A stretch of DNA of 64,000 nucleotides from Microthrixaceae bacterium (GCA_016702505.1 JADJDU010000030.1:1-64000), one strand, 5' to 3'; positions 1-8,899 are shown, numbered from the stretch's first letter. The notes: generated by a model from the letters alone, not told the origin. Numbers and translations: made by a program.

Positions 1-922
1 GGTGGCTGGTTGTTCACGAGAACCATTTGAGAGGTTCCGGGTTTGACGTTAGCAGGACGCCTGGTTTTGGTTTGTGACCAGTTCGGGAACGAGACCACCA
101 TTGCCCGTGATGGTGGTGGGCAGGCGTTGTCGATGGTGGACGAGGCGAAACCGTCAGCTGGTGTTTGGTGAATGCGGGCAGGTTGGAATTGGTGACTGAC
201 GGAACTCGCTCGATTGGCTTGGTATATGATGGGGCTGATGACTCCGTCAGGTTCACCGATGCTGGCGGTGGTGTTTTGGTCGCCCACCCACGAGGGGCAC
301 CGGTTGAAGTCGATGCGCAAACCCGCCACGACGGTGGAGCGGCTGGGAATGAAGTTGCTAACACCTCTGACCATTTGGGTCGCTGTCACCCAAACCAATG
401 AAAATGGTGAGCCGATTAGGTTCGAATATTTACGCCGGGGTGAAGGCGATCATCGATCACTTCAGGGTCAGTCATGTGAATCGACTACTACAACACTGCG
501 GGTGTTCACACGTCCACGGTGTCGGCCCCCGGAACTGAAGTCGAAACGGTCACCACGCTGGTCCGCGACTCCCGACACGTTGGCGCTTGAGCAGGTCACG
601 TCTCCTGCGGGGTGGTGTTTGAGAATGATGCTCGTGGGAATCGGTTGATGGCCCGTGATGCGTCGGGTCGGGTGACGTTGGACCTACAACTTGTTTGATC
701 AGGTGACGTCGGTGTCGTGGTGAGACGAAGTCCGTTGCTGGTGCCGACGGTGGGGTGGTGATCTTGACTGTGGCGTATAACGCGATGGCATGCCGGAGAC
801 GGTGGTGGAAGCTGCTGGTACTCCTGATGAGGCGGTGTCGTCGTTGGTATGACCCGTGCATCGCGAGGATTTGCGTGAGGTGGTCGATGGTCGGGTGAGA
901 TTGGCTGTACACCTACGACGAG
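1..922 (+). pseudogene. RHS/YD-repeat protein, 5' portion, frame-broken
   Basis: This stretch is decayed coding sequence of a large RHS (YD-repeat) surface protein that begins upstream of the window. RHS-like peptides appear in different frames: 165-401 encodes 'RLELVTDGTRSIGLVYDG', and around 620-680 another frame gives 'ENDARGNRLMARDASGRV', the usual Asn-Arg-x-Asp/Gly spacing of YD repeats. No single frame stays open for more than about 240 nt, so several one-base indels must be present. It runs directly into the better preserved RHS piece starting at 923. True decay is favoured because neighbouring housekeeping genes are mostly intact, but consensus errors could add to it. Confidence 0.6.
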
Positions 923-2149
923 TTGAGCGGTGATTTGGTGTCGGTGACGGACCCGGAGGGCAACAAGACCTCCATGGACTATGACTCGATCGGGCGTCTG
1001 GAGTGGGTGGTGGCCCCGAAAGGCAATCTGGTGGGCGCAGACCCGGAGTTGTGGAAGACCAGGTTGGTGTCTGATGCGTTTGGTCGGGTGATCGAGGAGA
1101 CCGATCCGTTGGGCAACCGGGTGAAGACAGGGTTCGACGCCAACGGGAACATGATCCGGGTGGAGACCGGCTTGTCAGCGACGGTCACCAAAGGTGACGT
1201 GACCACCTATGGCTATGACGCCGTGGATCGGCTCACGTCGGTGGATCCACCCGGTCCCGGTGCCCGCACCTATTCCTATGACGCGGATGGCCGGCGGGTG
1301 GGGTTCGTGAACGAGTTGGGTGGCACGTGGGCGTACGGGTATGACGGTTTGGGCCGTTTGGTCTCACAGAGCGACCCTGCCGGGGAGGTCACCGCCTATG
1401 GCTGGGATGGTGAGGGCCGGTTGGGGACGGTGACCCAACCCGACGGGTCCTGCACACCACCAAAAACCGGGTGTGTGACCTACTCGTATGATCCGGCGGG
1501 GCGCCCGGTTGGGGTGGATTACGCGGATCCTGGTACTCCTGATGTTGAGAACATCACCTATGACGTGATCGGCCGTCGTACCCACGCCAGTAGGGGTGGG
1601 GTGACGGAGATGTGGGGTTGGGATCAACGGTCCCGGCTGGTGTCGCACAGCGATGTGAATGGTCGTTCCACTGGTTATGGCTGGGATGACACCGGAAACC
1701 TGACGTCGATCCACCCCGGCCAGACCATTACCGGTGACCCGCACCTTCGACGGTGCGGGCAGGATGGTGTCGACCACGGGATTGGGGCCGGCTCACCACG
1801 TTTGGGTATGACCAGAACAGCAACTGGTCCGAGACGGTGTTCCCTGCGGTATCGGCGAACCGGGACGTCTATTCGTTTGACCGGGGTGGATCGGATGGTT
1901 GGTGTGTCTTGGAACCGCGGATCCACCGTGCTCGGCTCGCTCGCATATGGGCCCCGTGACTTGAAGGGCCAGGTCACGTCTGTCACCGGCACCGGAGCCG
2001 TGGCTGGCCAGGACCAGTCGTGGTCCTATGACGATCGGGATCGCCTCACTTCGACTGGGACGGAGGGGTTCGGGTTTGATGCGGCCACGAACCTGGTGGA
2101 TGCGGATGGTGTGTTGCAGGTGTTCGACCCCGCCCAACGCTTGTGTTGA
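923..2149 (+). pseudogene. RHS/YD-repeat protein, central portion
   Basis: This piece encodes tandem YD repeats such as 'SVTDPEGNKTSMDYDSIGR', 'TYGYDAVDRL', 'YSYDADGRR' and 'WAYGYDGLGRL', the classic beta-shell-forming repeats of RHS toxins and wall-associated proteins. The reading frame is not continuous. Between about 1735 and 1890 the repeats continue in the other two frames ('RTFDGAGRMVSTTGLG', then 'RLTTFGYDQNSNWSETVF') before returning to the first frame at 'DRMVGVSWNRGS'. At about 2143 the frame changes again. The gene is therefore a pseudogene at sequence level, or it carries several consensus errors. RHS shells normally enclose a C-terminal toxin; here the tip is encoded further down, at 5130-5686. 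Confidence 0.75.
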
Positions 2150-2710
2150 CATCGCAGACCGCGACCGGCGGTGATTGTGGACGCCACCGGCTGATGCCAC
2201 CACCTCATGGCTATGACGCCTGCGGGAACCGGACGTCGATGACTCATCCGTCGGGAACAACCGCAACCTATGGGTTTGATGCCGAGAACCGCATGACGTC
2301 GGCGGTGTTGCCGACGACATGGCAAGACGACACTGTCCGCCAGTACGTACCGGTTCCTGTTGCCCGTGTTGCGGACAGCGCGGCGGGCACCGGTACCTGT
2401 GATGGGGCGCCGTGTGCTCGTATCGCCGCTGGTGATCCGGTGGCGTTGACGGTCGCTGGTGTTGGTGGTATTCCAGCTGCGGGGGTGACGGCGGTGGCAG
2501 TGTCGATCATCGCATCGGGCACCACGAGCGATGGCTGGTTGGAGGTGAACCCGGCCGGGGACGCCGCCGCGGGGACTTTGCCGCTCAACGCTGGGCAGAC
2601 GTCGGCTCAGACGGTGACGGCGAAGGTCGCAGCCAACGGCACCATCGTGTTGTCCAGCGATGTTGGGGTGGGCGGGCTCAAGGGGTGACGGCAACACCGT
2701 GAGGTGACGG
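2143..2710 (+). pseudogene. RHS protein, YD repeat plus first intercalated surface domain, cut by IS30
   Basis: The frame continues the RHS protein ('GYDACGNRTSM', 'TYGFDAENRMTS') and then enters a different domain with the signature 'GIPAAGVTAVAVSIIAS', 'GWLEVNPAG', 'NAGQTSAQTVTAKV'. This resembles the 'VPASGVSAVALNVT...AVVDVVGYF' surface domain common in large Acidimicrobiia extracellular proteins (family assignment from memory). The end of the domain is missing here and reappears after the IS30 element as 'VDVSVDVVGYFRAP' at about 3782. The insertion therefore split this domain. A second, diverged copy of the same DNA lies at 8395-8521. Confidence 0.7.
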
Positions 2711-2715
2711 GTCCC

Positions 2716-2736
2716 ACCGGTCAGAGCGCGTGATGG
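2716..2736 (+). repeat. IS30 left terminal inverted repeat
   Basis: 'ACCGGTCA' followed by 'GCGTGATGG' matches the reverse complement of the right end (3749-3773), with a 4-nt length difference in the middle. Confidence 0.6.
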
Positions 2737-2789
2737 CGGCTATGATGGCCGCTGTTCACACAGCACCCGAACCGATGGAGAGTCCCAGC

Positions 2790-3776
2790 ATGCCAGCTAA
2801 CCCACTCACCGCGCCTGACGTGAGCAAATCCGCGCTGGGATCGAACGCGGGGACCTGACGCCTGTTCGCCCGCGGGCTGGGACGTCATCGCAGCACGATC
2901 GGACGCGATCGCCTGCAACGGTGGCCGAGCCGCGCACACCACCAAAGCGCAGGTCCGAGCTGACACGGCACGATTGCGACCAAAAGCACCGATGCTGGTC
3001 GCGAACCCGAACTGGCGTGGCAGGTGACCAAACGTCTCGTGGCCGGAGATTCGCCGACGACGATCTCGATCGAGCTGGCCCAAGGCCCCACGGCTATACC
3101 GCCAACATCTCCCACGAAATGATCTACCAGGGCGTCTACGCCCCGAAACGTCACGGCCCGCCCACCAAGGTCTACAAGATGTTGCACCGCCGTCGTCCAC
3201 GACGCCGACACACCGGTCAACGCCATAGCCAGCAACGATCCAGCGTTCTCGGCCAGTTCAACATCATCCACAACCGCCCACCCGCCGCCGAGGCACGGGC
3301 AGAGGTCGGTCACCCCGAAGGCGACGGATCATCGGCGCCCCGCAACCAGTCCGCCATCATCACCCTCGTCGACCGCAAAACCCGGTACCCGTGGCTCGCC
3401 CGCCACGACACACCCAACTGTGCCTACACCGCCTTGAGCACCCAAACGCCCTCACCGCCACCCTCGAAACGATCCCACCTGAGCTGAGACTGACCCCTCA
3501 CCTGGGATCGCGGCAGCGAGATGGCCAACCACCCCGCCATCGCCCAAGCCACCGGAATCGACATCTACTTGCGACCCCACAAACCATGGCAACGCCCAAC
3601 CAACGAGAACACCAACGGCCTTATCCGACGCTGGCTCCCCAAAGGCACCGACCTCTCGATCTACACCCGCCGACCTCGACCGAATCGCCCACCGCATCAA
3701 CACCATCCCCCGACGCTCACTCGGCTGGACCACCGCCGCCCACCACTACCATCACGCTGTCGCGATGACCGGTTGA
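2790..3776 (+). pseudogene. IS30-family transposase, multiple frameshifts
   Basis: The original protein can be reassembled only by switching frames. The helix-turn-helix part reads 'REQIRAGIERGD' then 'LGRHRSTIGRD' then 'NGGRAAHTTKAQVRAD'. Next come 'WQVTKRLVAGDSPTTISIEL', 'ISHEMIYQGVYA' and 'ALITLVDRKTRY'-like text near 3355-3390. The catalytic end is 'MANHPAIAQATGIDIYL' and 'PWQRPTNENTNGLIRRWLPK', the standard IS30 DDE-core signature with the final Glu in the NEN motif. The C-terminus 'LGWTTAAHHYHHAVAMTG' ends at the TGA at 3774-3776. The ATG at 2790 follows a GGAG box. At least five one-base shifts make it inactive. Confidence 0.8.
3749..3773 (-). repeat. IS30 right terminal inverted repeat
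   Basis: Read on the minus strand, it starts 'ACCGGTCATCGCG' and ends 'AGCGTGATGG', matching the left end at 2716-2736. It lies across the last codons of the transposase. Confidence 0.6.
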
Positions 3777-4387
3777 ACTCGCCGTGGATGTATCGGTCGA
3801 TGTGGTCGGCTATTTCCGGGCGCCGTCCCCGTGGGTTCCGGCCCTGAACTACTGGCCTGTCACCCCCGCCGTTACCGCCGAATCGGCCTCGGGTACTGGT
3901 GTGTGTGATGGTTCGCCGTGCGGGACCCTGCCCGCTGGTGACACCGACGTCGCGACCGCTGGTCACGGCGGCATCCCCGCATCAGGGGTGAACGCGGTGA
4001 CGGTGTCGATCGTGGCCCAAGACAGTACCTGGCGGCCACGCACGGGTCGCCCCGAACGGGACCGCATCAGCCGGTGAGCTCGTCTGGGAAGCAGGCAGTG
4101 TCGGGGCTGCTGGTGTGTTCACGGTTCCGTTGACCCCGGACGGGTCGATCACTCTCAACACCGCTGGTCCCACCAGCATTCGTGTTGCGGTCACCGGGTA
4201 CTGGAAGATCCCCACCGGAACCGACACCGGGCTCGGCTTGGATCTGCTCGATGCCCCACCCGCCTCGTCGACACCACAAACAGCACGGGGACATGTGACG
4301 CAAACCCGTGTGGGACGCTGCAAGCGATGAACCCTGTCGACGTGGAGGTCACCGGGCCAGGGCGGGCTGAGTGGTGATATCACTGCG
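3777..4387 (+). pseudogene. RHS protein, second and third intercalated surface domains, frame-broken
   Basis: Directly right of IS30 the host frame resumes with 'DVVGYFRAPSPWV', the end of surface domain 1. It is followed by a second copy: 'GTGVCDGSPCGTLPAGD', 'GGIPASGVNAVTVSIVA', then after a frameshift near 4030 'GVFTVPLTPDGSITLN' and 'IRVAVTGYWKIP'. Around 4270-4380 the start of a third copy is visible in a further frame ('CDANPCGTLQAMNPVDVEV'). Each copy opens with a Cys-Asp-Gly/Ala-x-Pro-Cys motif. The arrangement is three surface domains in tandem inside an RHS shell. Confidence 0.65.
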
Positions 4388-5686
4388 GTGATGGTTTCGG
4401 TGACTGCGATCGACCCGACCGCGGCTGGTGTCGTCGGTGTCGGCACACAAGAGGGTGAGCTCGATGGTGGGATCGTGGTGTTCGACCCCGCCCAACACGC
4501 ATCCACCACCATGATCGTCGCCCTCTCCGACACCGGAACCATCACCGTCGGGTCATGGACCGAAACTGATGTGGCAATCGATGTGATCGGAGTGTTCCGG
4601 GCGCCGACCCGCACCTGGCGTTACGAATACGACACCACTGGCATGCGCACCGCGAAGCAACTAGACAACACGGCTGGTGCCGGTGCCGAGTGGCGTAAAG
4701 AACACACCTGGACCGCCGGAACCGGCCTCCCGCTACTGCTCGCGGAGCATCAAGGAGGCCAGAGCACGTATGTGATCTACGGTCCTGGTGGGACACCGAT
4801 CTATCAGATCAACAAAACCGGTGAAGTCATCTACCTCCACCAGGACCACCAAGGCTCCACAAGACTCACAACCAACGCCAACGGCACCACCCGCAACACC
4901 ATCACCTACAACGCTCACGGCGAAATCACCGCCAACACCAACTGGTGGCTCGAACAACCACTCAACGGCTACACAGGCCAATACCACGACACAGAAACCG
5001 GCTACATCTACCTAAGAGCCCGCCACTACGACCCCACAACCGGCCAATTCACAACCCTCGACCCACTAGTCGCAATCACCGAAGAACCCTACGGATACAC
5101 CGGCGGCAACCCCGCTAATGGAAGTGACCCTAGCGGCCTCTGTGGGTTCCTTGGCGATGGGCCATGCAGTCCAGTTGGTATCGCCGAAGACATTAATGAT
5201 CGGGCGGGGCAAGCGCGCGAACTCGCAGGAATTTGCAATACAAAGTTTGATGAGGGCTGCACGTCCTATGCCGAGGCAAGGCCCGGTGGCACGCAACATG
5301 TGGTTGATGTTTGTTCCGGTTTCTTGGCTGGTTCCTCGCTAGGCTTAGCGAAGGGACTCATCGGGGATAGGGCGCGCTGGGGTGAGCCGGGAACAGCTGC
5401 TGGATGGGTTATTGGGGGCGTCTCCTTGGTCCCATTCGCGATATTTGCAGCACCACTATTTAATGCGATAAGTATCACGGCCGGGGCGTTCGATGCTTGG
5501 AACGGTTGTGCCGCATCTGACTCGCGAACATTCAAAGGCTGTGTCGCCACCATTGCAGTTTGGGTGATGGCGGCGGGATTTGCTAAGGGAATTTCGGGCT
5601 CTCTTCCTGCTTCAGCAGGCGGGAAGAACGGATGGATGCAGGTCATTACTGGCGCCTTCGGCTGGATGCCTGGCTACGAGGAATGA
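4388..5686 (+). CDS. RHS protein 3' part: surface domain 3, RHS core and C-terminal tip
   Basis: This open segment of 432 codons is the intact 3' end of the RHS gene. Residues 1-75 finish the third surface domain ('DVAIDVIGVFRAPTRTW'). Residues about 76-250 are the conserved RHS core: 'RYEYDTTGMRTAKQLDN', 'VIYLHQDHQGSTRLTTN', 'TGYIYLRARHYDPTTGQF' and the terminal 'GSDPSGLCG'. The remaining 180 residues are the variable tip: Cys-containing, then Gly/Ala-rich with hydrophobic stretches ('GWVIGGVSLVPFAIFAAPLF'), which looks like a pretoxin or membrane-active segment. No known toxin domain is recognisable, and the tip ends at 'WMPGYEE'. Codon and base use become more AT-rich in the tip, as is usual for exchangeable RHS tips. 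The true start lies upstream, so 4388 is only the point where the frame opens. Confidence 0.7.
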   Translation: MMVSVTAIDPTAAGVVGVGTQEGELDGGIVVFDPAQHASTTMIVALSDTGTITVGSWTETDVAIDVIGVFRAPTRTWRYEYDTTGMRTAKQLDNTAGAGAEWRKEHTWTAGTGLPLLLAEHQGGQSTYVIYGPGGTPIYQINKTGEVIYLHQDHQGSTRLTTNANGTTRNTITYNAHGEITANTNWWLEQPLNGYTGQYHDTETGYIYLRARHYDPTTGQFTTLDPLVAITEEPYGYTGGNPANGSDPSGLCGFLGDGPCSPVGIAEDINDRAGQARELAGICNTKFDEGCTSYAEARPGGTQHVVDVCSGFLAGSSLGLAKGLIGDRARWGEPGTAAGWVIGGVSLVPFAIFAAPLFNAISITAGAFDAWNGCAASDSRTFKGCVATIAVWVMAAGFAKGISGSLPASAGGKNGWMQVITGAFGWMPGYEE

Positions 5687-5687
5687 T

Positions 5688-5870
5688 GTGGCGTCCGTTG
5701 GAAGTTTTTTGATTATCCTAAGCTTTGTTGGGGTTATCAGAATTTCAATTCTACATGGATGGCCATACCGTCTTCGTGAGGAGCCTTTCCCTGATCGTCC
5801 GCTTGCGCTGGCGATGCCCGTCGCCCTCGTGCTGGGGAGCTTGCTACTCCTGGTCGCCGCATCGCGGTAG
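5688..5870 (+). CDS. Small two-helix membrane protein after RHS tip
   Basis: A 60-codon ORF starts at a GTG two bases after the RHS stop codon, with a GAGG box about 6 nt upstream inside the RHS end. The product starts with a hydrophobic helix ('GSFLIILSFVGVIRISIL'), has a short charged loop ('YRLREEPFPDRP') and ends with a second helix ('MPVALVLGSLLLLVAA'). Immunity proteins for RHS tips are usually encoded exactly here, and those against membrane-active toxins are often small membrane proteins. That role is inferred from position only, since the sequence matches no family I recognise. Confidence 0.45.
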   Translation: MASVGSFLIILSFVGVIRISILHGWPYRLREEPFPDRPLALAMPVALVLGSLLLLVAASR

Positions 5871-5925
5871 CAACCTACTGTTTGCTATTTCTAGGGCAAA
5901 GACGCGATTGGAGGTCCCCAGGCCG

Positions 5926-5989
<64 letters not shown>

Positions 5990-6023
5990 CGAATCTGGGG
6001 GGCATCATCTTTGAGGAGATGTG

Positions 6024-6320
6024 ATGCCAGAGAAGCGCATGAAGTACGACCAGGAGTTCAAAGACGGTGCGGTGAGGCTGGTGCTTGACACTGGTCGACC
6101 GATCGCTGAGGTTGCCCGGGAGATCCAGGTTCATCCGGGCACGCTTGGGAACTGGCTCGATAAGGCCCGTGAGGCTGAGCGACCTGATGGCCTTGGGTTA
6201 TCCGAACGTGAGGAGCTGTTGAAGCTCCGGAGAGAGGTGCATGAGCTGCGGATGCAGCGTGATGTACTCAAACGATCGGTGGTCCTTTGGGTGGACGAGG
6301 CGATGGGCCGGCGGCCGTGA
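6024..6320 (+). CDS. IS3-family transposase OrfA
   Basis: OrfA of IS3 elements is the helix-turn-helix DNA-binding half that becomes fused to OrfB by frameshifting. This 98-residue product has the expected layout: 'MKYDQEFKDGAVRLVLDTGR' at the N-terminus, an HTH around 'IAEVAREIQVHPGTLGNW', and a leucine-zipper-like C-terminus ('LKLRREVHELRMQRDVLKR'). A GAGGAG box at 6013-6018 precedes the ATG at 6024; a GTG sits directly before it at 6021. The stop overlaps the GTG start of orfB. It appears intact, but its partner is dead. Confidence 0.8.
   Translation: MPEKRMKYDQEFKDGAVRLVLDTGRPIAEVAREIQVHPGTLGNWLDKAREAERPDGLGLSEREELLKLRREVHELRMQRDVLKRSVVLWVDEAMGRRP
6266..6316 (+). repeat. 51-bp direct repeat, copy 1 (orfA end)
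   Basis: This run is identical to 8317-8367, and similarity continues about 20 bp further right with mismatches. It spans the end of orfA and the orfB start. Confidence 0.9.
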
Positions 6321-7165
6321 CCGCCCACATCGCAGCCCAAAGGACCGAGCACAAAGTTCCGGTGGCGACATCGTGTCGTGCCTTGGGGGTTTCAGAATCG
6401 TGGTTCTATCGGCACCACAACGCTGAGCCGACTCCGGCTGCTCAACGGCGCAGAGCTCGACGTTGCGGTCGCTGAGGTGTTCGCTGCTCATGACGGCGAG
6501 TACGGGTCACCGCGGATCCATGCCGAGCTGATCGAACGATCCGGAGTGGGCCCGCCTCGACGTGAAATCGGTGGCGGTGTCGATGAGCCGCCAGGGCCTG
6601 GTGGCCAAAGCCAAGCGTCGGGTCCGGCGATCGCTTACGCGACCGGACAAGACGGCCTACAAGTTCCCGAACCTGTTGAACCGCCAGTTCAACCCGGCCG
6701 CTGCGAACGTTGCGTGGGTTGGCGACATCACTGAGATCAAGACCTGGGAAGGCAAGCTGTACTTGGCGACGGTGATCGACCTCTACAGCCGCCGGCTGAT
6801 CGGGTTCGCGATCGCCGAGCACTGTCGGGCGCCACTGGTGTGTGATGCGTTGAAAATGGCCATCGCCGCCCGGGGCGGCAAGGCCAACATCGGCGGAGTC
6901 ATCATGCACACCGATCGCGGCAGCCAGTACACCTCTGACGCGTTCACCGGCCTGTGCCGCCGCCAGGGCATCACCCAGTCGATGTCAAGAGCCGGGTCAT
7001 GTCTGGACAACGCCGTCGCCGCATCGTTTTTCGCGGGCCGGCGCTCGCCACCGAATCACAACTTGGATCGACCGCTACAACCGGATCCGTCGCCACAGCC
7101 ACTGTGGCTTGAAAGCCCCGATCACCTACGAGAAACTGACCACCCCAGCGGCCACTGCCGCCTAA
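6317..7165 (+). pseudogene. IS3-family transposase OrfB, inactive
   Basis: OrfB carries the DDE integrase core. The start GTG at 6317 overlaps the orfA stop ('VTAHIAAQRTEHKVP'), and frames change near 6430, 6545 and 7030. Recognisable pieces are 'CRALGVSESWFYRHHN', 'DGEYGSPRIHAELIE', 'GDITEIKTWEGKLYLATVID' with the first Asp, 'HTDRGSQYTS' with the second Asp, and 'CLDNAVAASFFA'. The last motif is normally DNAxxESFF, so the catalytic Glu is Ala here. A deletion then removes much of the following segment before 'TWIDRYNRIRRHSHCGLKAP' and the stop at 7163-7165. It cannot be functional. Confidence 0.85.
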
Positions 7166-7216
7166 CCCCCGGCCTCCACGATCCGTGGGGAACTCCACTC
7201 CCGAAAGGATCTGGAG

Positions 7217-8308
7217 CGGGTTCCTGACGCGTTGGCCGAGTTGGCTGTCCCCGAGCAGATGGCAGTAGCGATCGAGCGTAGCGACGGCATCGTCGTTGGG
7301 TTGCTTGGTGCTGCTGGTCACTCGGTTCTGGTGGCTGAACCAGCAGGGTTCAGAGCCACACGGCCACGCTGGGGGTCGGTGTGCACAAACTCGGATGCTG
7401 GGGACGCGTTCATGCTCGCTGACTACGCCCGGACCGATGGCCAGCGGCTGCACCGGGTTCTTCCGGTCGTGGAAGCGACTCGAGAACTTGGAGTGCTCGC
7501 CCGTGCTCGTAGCGCTGTGGTCGATGCCCGCACTGCAGCGTCGAACCAGTTGTGGGCCGTCCTGGCCGAGCACTGGCCCGGGGCCGCAATGGTGTTCCAG
7601 AAGCTGACCTCGAAGATAACCCTGGCGTTCTTGACCGACTATCCGACACCGCAGGCGGCCGCCCATCTAGGCGAGGGACGGATGGGCCAGTTCTGCCAGC
7701 GTCACGCATATGGGGCGGGAAAACTCCCGCTGAACTCGTCAGCCGACTTCGAGCTGCCCCTGTCGCCGCGATGCCGATCTACCCGAATGTTCTTTCGGCC
7801 ATCGTCGCTGGGTCTGTCGCCCAAATCCGGGTGCTGAACACCGAAATCGCCCGCATCGAGGCCTCCATCGCTGAGGCTATCAGCCGTCGTCCTAAGGCCA
7901 AGCTGCTCGAAACCCTGCCCCGTACTGCAACCGTCAGCTTGGCTCAGCTCATCGCTGAGATAGGCCCATTGCTGGATCGGCGCGAGAGCCCCCGAACAGG
8001 TCGCGGCCATCTGCGGTGCGGCATCTGTGACCCGAGCCTCTGGCAAGACCCATACGGTCGGGTTCCGTTACGCCGCGAACAAGGCATCTCGCGTGGCGAA
8101 TACTGGTTTCGCTGACAATTCCCGACACTCCTCAGCTTGGGCTGCCGACCGCTACAGCCAGGTCCGCGCCCGCGGAGCCCGCCACCCCCACGCCGTGCGA
8201 ATCTGGGCCCGCTGCTGGCTCCGCGTCATCTGGGCCTGCTGGCACACCAACACCATCTACGACCCGTTACGACACGGCGGAGAGCAGCTCGCCGTCACCA
8301 CCACTTGA
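7217..8308 (+). pseudogene. IS110-family transposase, 5'-truncated and frameshifted
   Basis: IS110 transposases use a RuvC-like DEDD domain plus a C-terminal Tnp20 domain. The first 60 or so residues, including the first catalytic Asp, are missing. The visible part starts 'MAVAIERSDGIVVGLL' and continues 'SDAGDAFMLADYARTDGQRL' (normally KTDxxDA). After a frameshift near 7730 comes 'IARIEASIAEAISRRPKAKL', and after another near 7990 'VTRASGKTHTVGFRYAANK', 'FADNSRHSSAWAA' and 'HAVRIWARCWLRVIWACW', the family's usual C-terminus. It joins the IS3 element at its left end. Confidence 0.85.
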
Positions 8309-8316
8309 CCAAGAGA

Positions 8317-8367
8317 ACTCAAACGATCGGTGGTCCTTTGGGTGGACGAGGCGATGGGCCGGCGGCC
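8317..8367 (+). repeat. 51-bp direct repeat, copy 2
   Basis: It is identical to 6266-6316 (the IS3 orfA/orfB junction). Downstream of it the sequence passes into an RHS fragment at 8395, so this is all that remains of a second IS3 copy. Confidence 0.9.
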
Positions 8368-8394
8368 ATGACCACATACATCGCAGCCCCGCCG

Positions 8395-8521
8395 AGGGGG
8401 TGACTGCGGTGGCGGTCTCGATCATCGCGTCGGGAACGACTAGCGATGGCTGGTTGGAGGTGAACCCGGCCGGGGACGCCGCGGCCGGGACTCTGCCGCT
8501 TAACGCTAGGCAAACGTCAGC
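8395..8521 (+). pseudogene. Relic of a second RHS surface domain
   Basis: This stretch matches 2481-2607 of the RHS gene closely by eye, including an unbroken identical run of about 40 bases around 'GWLEVNPAGDAA'. Its translation gives 'GVTAVAVSIIASGTTSDGW' and 'EVNPAGDAAAGTLPLNA'. The differences are scattered substitutions, so it is a diverged paralogue rather than an assembly duplicate. It has no start or continuation, and mihF begins 56 bp downstream. Confidence 0.8.
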
Positions 8522-8564
8522 ACGGAGTGTCCAACGTGTCCGCCTGGGGCGGGCGGGGCAGGGG

Positions 8565-8570
8565 TAGGGT
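8565..8570 (+). promoter_or_regulatory. -10 box of mihF, probable leaderless start
   Basis: TAGGGT lies 7 nt upstream of the mihF ATG, with no ribosome binding site between. The spacing puts transcription start at or next to the start codon. Confidence 0.45.
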
Positions 8571-8577
8571 TTTCGTC

Positions 8578-8892
8578 ATGGCACAGCCTCCTTCCCTCAC
8601 CCCCGAACAGCGTGCTGCCGCACTGGAAAAGGCGGCGGCTGCTCGTCGGGCCCGGGCCGAACTGAAGGAGCGCCTCAAGCTGGGGTCGATCACCCTGGCC
8701 GAGGTGCTCGAACAGGGCGAAACCGATGAACTGGTCGGTAAGACCAAGGTCCTCGCCGTGTTGGAGTCCCTTCCCGGCGTCGGCAAGGTCAAAGCCCGCC
8801 GCACCATGGAAGAGATCGGCATCGCCGATACCCGACGGGTTCGGGGCCTCGGTAGCCAGCAGCGCGAGGCGTTGCTGGCCGCGTTCTCCTGA
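8578..8892 (+). CDS. mihF: Integration host factor, actinobacterial type (mIHF)
   Basis: mIHF is a nucleoid-associated protein of Actinobacteria that binds and bends DNA through a helix-two-turn-helix module. The 104-residue product starts 'MAQPPSLTPEQRAAALEKA', a basic helical N-terminus. It continues with the diagnostic core 'VLAVLESLPGVGKVKARRTM' and 'DTRRVRGLGSQQREALL'. The ATG at 8578 is preferred over an upstream in-frame codon at 8527 because it matches the family start and follows a -10 box. Only 7 nt separate it from the kinase gene, in the conserved mihF-kinase-rpoZ-coaBC-metK-priA order. Confidence 0.9.
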   Translation: MAQPPSLTPEQRAAALEKAAAARRARAELKERLKLGSITLAEVLEQGETDELVGKTKVLAVLESLPGVGKVKARRTMEEIGIADTRRVRGLGSQQREALLAAFS

Positions 8893-8899
8893 CCGGCCG

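Larger units (their letters stand above)
2711..3780 (+). mobile_element. IS30-family insertion sequence, decayed
   Basis: An element of about 1.07 kb interrupts the RHS gene. It carries a degenerate IS30-type transposase and imperfect terminal inverted repeats: 2716-2736 and the reverse complement of 3749-3773 share 'ACCGGTCA' and 'GCGTGATGG'. The host domain is interrupted on the left after 'LSSDVGV' and resumes on the right with 'VDVSVDVVGYF'. No clear target-site duplication can be seen by eye. The right repeat overlaps the transposase stop codon. Confidence 0.75.
5990..7230 (+). mobile_element. IS3-family insertion sequence, decayed
   Basis: The element has the orfA/orfB layout of the IS3 family: an intact orfA (6024-6320) and a broken orfB (6317-7165). 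Its left end abuts the G homopolymer and its right end abuts a truncated IS110 element, so neither terminus can be set exactly. A 51-bp piece of the orfA/orfB junction occurs again at 8317-8367. Confidence 0.65.
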
